NCBI GenBank assembly: GCA_964565925.1
Contig: CAZMGV010000016.1
Location: 49,300 to 113,299, forward strand
From: CAZMGV01 sp964565925
GTDB taxonomy: Bacteria; JAGRBM01; JAHCIT01
Length of the DNA: 64,000 nt
Direction of reading: 5' to 3'
Made by a program: the position numbers and the translations under genes. Below are positions 62,472-64,000 of the stretch, piece after piece (the first letter of the stretch is position 1; each line of letters begins with the position of its first letter). The notes under the pieces are model-generated. The model did not search any database. It worked only from the letters and a program-made list of their open reading frames with translations, and was not told the DNA's origin.

Positions 62472-63044
62472 ATGCTTCCTGCCTGGTTCATGGTCTGCTT
62501 GGGCGTAGCCGTATTCGTAACGCTACTGGCCACGCTCGCACTGGTCAAACGAAGCCAGTCGCTGGTGGACGCGCTGAGAGCCCTTGAAAAGCGGCTTTCC
62601 GCCTCGGAGGGCGCGCTGGAGAACCTGAACGCGAAGGCCGCCTCGAACTCCGTCGAACTGGGGGCGATGTCGCCGACACTCAAGTCGATTGAAGAAAAAG
62701 TCGCGGCGCTCCGGGGGGACGTTTACCGCGACATCCGCGACGACCTGTTCAAGGTGCGCAACTCGCTCTGGCTGCAGCTCGACGACCTGGAACGCGAAGT
62801 GATCCTGAAGTCGCTGGGCGAATATCTGGACCGCCGGTTCTCGCGCCTCGAAGCCGACCTGTACCTGATGCACCTCAGGGACCTGAACCGCTACCTGTTC
62901 GAGAAGGGCCGCATCGACGAAGCGGCGTTCAAGTCCACCCTTGACCGGCTCAACAAGCTGACCTTGGACGACACCCGCGAACCGGTGACGCCGCTCCCGA
63001 CACTGGCCGAGACGATCCGGAGGAAACCGGAAGAGGGGGAGTGA
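62472..63044 (+). CDS. Membrane-anchored coiled-coil protein of unknown function
   Basis: 190 residues. One N-terminal helix (about 3-22, AWFMVCLGVAVFVTLLATLA) precedes long coiled-coil segments (about 25-100 and 105-140) rich in Leu, Glu and Arg, then a Pro-rich charged tail. It resembles small bitopic coiled-coil proteins that organise other membrane proteins, without a named family. ATG at 62472 (or GTG one codon earlier) after GAGGA. It is divergent from the exporter permease with 28 bp between, and its stop (GTGA) precedes the AT-rich gene. Confidence 0.62.
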   Translation: MLPAWFMVCLGVAVFVTLLATLALVKRSQSLVDALRALEKRLSASEGALENLNAKAASNSVELGAMSPTLKSIEEKVAALRGDVYRDIRDDLFKVRNSLWLQLDDLEREVILKSLGEYLDRRFSRLEADLYLMHLRDLNRYLFEKGRIDEAAFKSTLDRLNKLTLDDTREPVTPLPTLAETIRRKPEEGE

Positions 63045-63046
63045 GC

Positions 63047-63604
63047 ATGCGGAAATTATTGCTTACAGTTTTGATGTTATGCGCAACTGCAGACGTGAAT
63101 ACTGCATGGGCATTTGGTTCAAAATGCCAAGGTGGTGCCTGCGACAAACTTTCAACGTATATCGAACTCGATGCCAACGGAGTATGGGTTCATACCGATC
63201 TTCACGATTGGGTCGACGCGTTTTTTTATTTGTCGGCAGACGAGGTCTTTTTTCAAGGCGAAAATAGTGTGGTTATTTCGGGCTTTGAAGTTACCGGTGA
63301 AGAATATTTCGAAAAGGATGGCGTGAAGTATTCCCGTGTCACCGTAATCTATAAAGTCCTGGCACGAGCGAATGGATTTACTAAAGAGTATTTTCGACCG
63401 AAAAGAGAAGATGAAAAAGTCGTATACGACATGATGTTGAAGGATGGGAAGTGGCTAATTCTTGGTCCTGTACTGGATATACACCTTTACGATAAAACCT
63501 TTTCCAGACTCGTAGAAGAAAACAAGAAAAACTATGAGACGGTAAGTCCCGCTCCCAAGAAGAAAGAAAAGGACACGGTTCCGAAGGCGCCAGCTCCTAA
63601 ATGA
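63047..63604 (+). CDS. Secreted protein in AT-rich DNA, unknown function
   Basis: 185 residues. Signal peptide MRKLLLTVLMLCATADVNTA then a mature domain with VWVHTDLHDWVDAFFYLSAD and two Cys near the start of the mature part (KCQGGACDK). The C-terminal 25 residues are Lys/Pro/Ala repeats (PKKKEKDTVPKAPAPK). Codon composition is very unlike its neighbours: two 60-base lines counted here have 45% and 38% G+C, against 65% in one line of the preceding gene. This suggests recent transfer. GGGGGAG lies five bases before the ATG; an overlapping GTG two codons earlier is less likely. No family recognised. Confidence 0.65.
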   Translation: MRKLLLTVLMLCATADVNTAWAFGSKCQGGACDKLSTYIELDANGVWVHTDLHDWVDAFFYLSADEVFFQGENSVVISGFEVTGEEYFEKDGVKYSRVTVIYKVLARANGFTKEYFRPKREDEKVVYDMMLKDGKWLILGPVLDIHLYDKTFSRLVEENKKNYETVSPAPKKKEKDTVPKAPAPK

Positions 63605-64000
63605 CCCAAGCTGGGCCTGGGACTGCGGGTTTCGCAGTTGACTCGAAAATCAGCCCTTTCAGGCGCACCCGGAAATGGACCAAGCAAAATATTTATCCTG
63701 AACCCTTCCGCGAAGTTGCGCGCCGTTTTCGCGTTAATACTGGATCGCGTTTTTCCCGCCGCTATTAATAGTGGGTGAAGATAAGTCTCCATCCGGCGGA
63801 CGAACCCGATGGTCCTGATAAGGGGCCCGGAGGTAAACGACGGAACCCGCAAGGGTCCCGTTTCAGAAGCCGGAGGTGAGCTCAGGTCCGGGCGACCGTG
63901 ATGAGCGGGCCCTGGATCCAGTGAAGTCCTTCCCGGTCGCGCCGCTGTCGCGTGGGTCCACCGCGTGAGCAGGGGCGGAACTCCCCGGAGAGGGCAGGTT
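63605..64000. other. About 400 bp without a recognisable gene; possible structured RNA
   Basis: No open frame here looks like a protein. The first 170 bases are AT-richer, like the preceding gene; the rest is GC-rich and holds several short inverted repeats. The strongest is at 63840-63861: ACGGaACCC, loop GCAA (a GNRA tetraloop), GGGTcCCGT, with one mismatch. Others are CCAT/ATGG with CGG/CCG (63790-63813) and GGGG-cggaact-CCCC (63974-63988). The conserved rnpB, SRP RNA and tmRNA sequence signatures that I know are not present. A partial intron or another RNA element that continues beyond the window is possible. Confidence 0.35.

Noticed and set aside
63605..64000. RNase P RNA, SRP RNA or tmRNA in the right-hand end
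   Set aside because: The conserved segments of these RNAs that I know (for example the GAGGAAAGTCC core of rnpB) are absent on both strands.
1..64000. tRNA, rRNA, CRISPR arrays, insertion sequences, integrase genes
   Set aside because: No tRNA-like cloverleaf, rRNA segment, spaced repeat array or transposase/integrase motif was seen in the intergenic spaces or genes.

Overview
This is a high-GC chromosomal window from a Gram-negative, respiring bacterium. The Gram-negative call rests on a tripartite RND efflux system, many lipoprotein signals and a Wzm/Wzt-type exporter. The gene set (GlnE, an NtrC-type activator, a yggS-proC-divIVA-yggU run, a multihaem cytochrome tied to a quinol-oxidising complex) suits the old 'deltaproteobacterial' lineages such as Myxococcota or Desulfobacterota, but no marker here fixes the phylum. 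GTG and TTG starts are common, and four-base stop/start overlaps (ATGA, GTGA) link many neighbours. I see no rRNA, tRNA, CRISPR array, insertion sequence or integrase.

Layout. 1-5161 (-): TetR regulator, TolC-like outer-membrane protein, adaptor and RND pump (cut by the window edge), with a palindromic operator before the regulator. 5290-10589 (-): two paralogous GT39-like and one GT87-like membrane glycosyltransferases plus a DPM1-like GT2 enzyme, a set suited to polyprenyl-phosphate-sugar glycosylation. 10797-13784 (+): unknown membrane protein, PlsC-like acyltransferase, dihaem peroxidase/MauG protein. 13797-14762 (-): MscS channel. 15128-20929 (+): Rieske protein, cytochrome b6, subunit IV and a 1031-residue octahaem cytochrome c, closed by a strong terminator. 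21102-29066: metabolic and envelope genes (nitronate monooxygenase, VOC protein, PrmA, LemA/TPM operon, GMC oxidoreductase). 29185-34026 (-): lipoprotein TldD homologue, an unlisted 58-residue membrane protein, GlnE. 34063-38526 (+): soluble kinase-receiver hybrid, Maf, YggS, ProC, DivIVA, YggU. 38567-46091: small proteins, MoaD/MoaE, a secreted protein pair, an NtrC-type activator, a stand-alone NuoI-like ferredoxin and a class V aminotransferase. 46104-52932: chemoreceptor, Pho-box-preceded PstS, MFS transporter, PilZ protein. 53018-62443: two cobalamin-type radical SAM enzymes, two paralogous GT-C-like membrane proteins, a small SCP2-like protein, and a convergent polysaccharide ABC exporter. 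62472-64000: a coiled-coil protein, then an AT-rich gene and about 400 bp without a clear gene, possibly the edge of transferred DNA.

The best candidates for something new are: (i) the b6-type quinol oxidase whose cytochrome f/c1 role appears to be taken by an octahaem cytochrome, with the cysteine for covalent haem cn conserved in the b subunit; (ii) the radical SAM / GT-C / ABC exporter neighbourhood, which looks like an uncharacterised envelope glycan or glycolipid pathway; (iii) a MoaD whose Gly-Gly end is buried behind a 16-residue tail.
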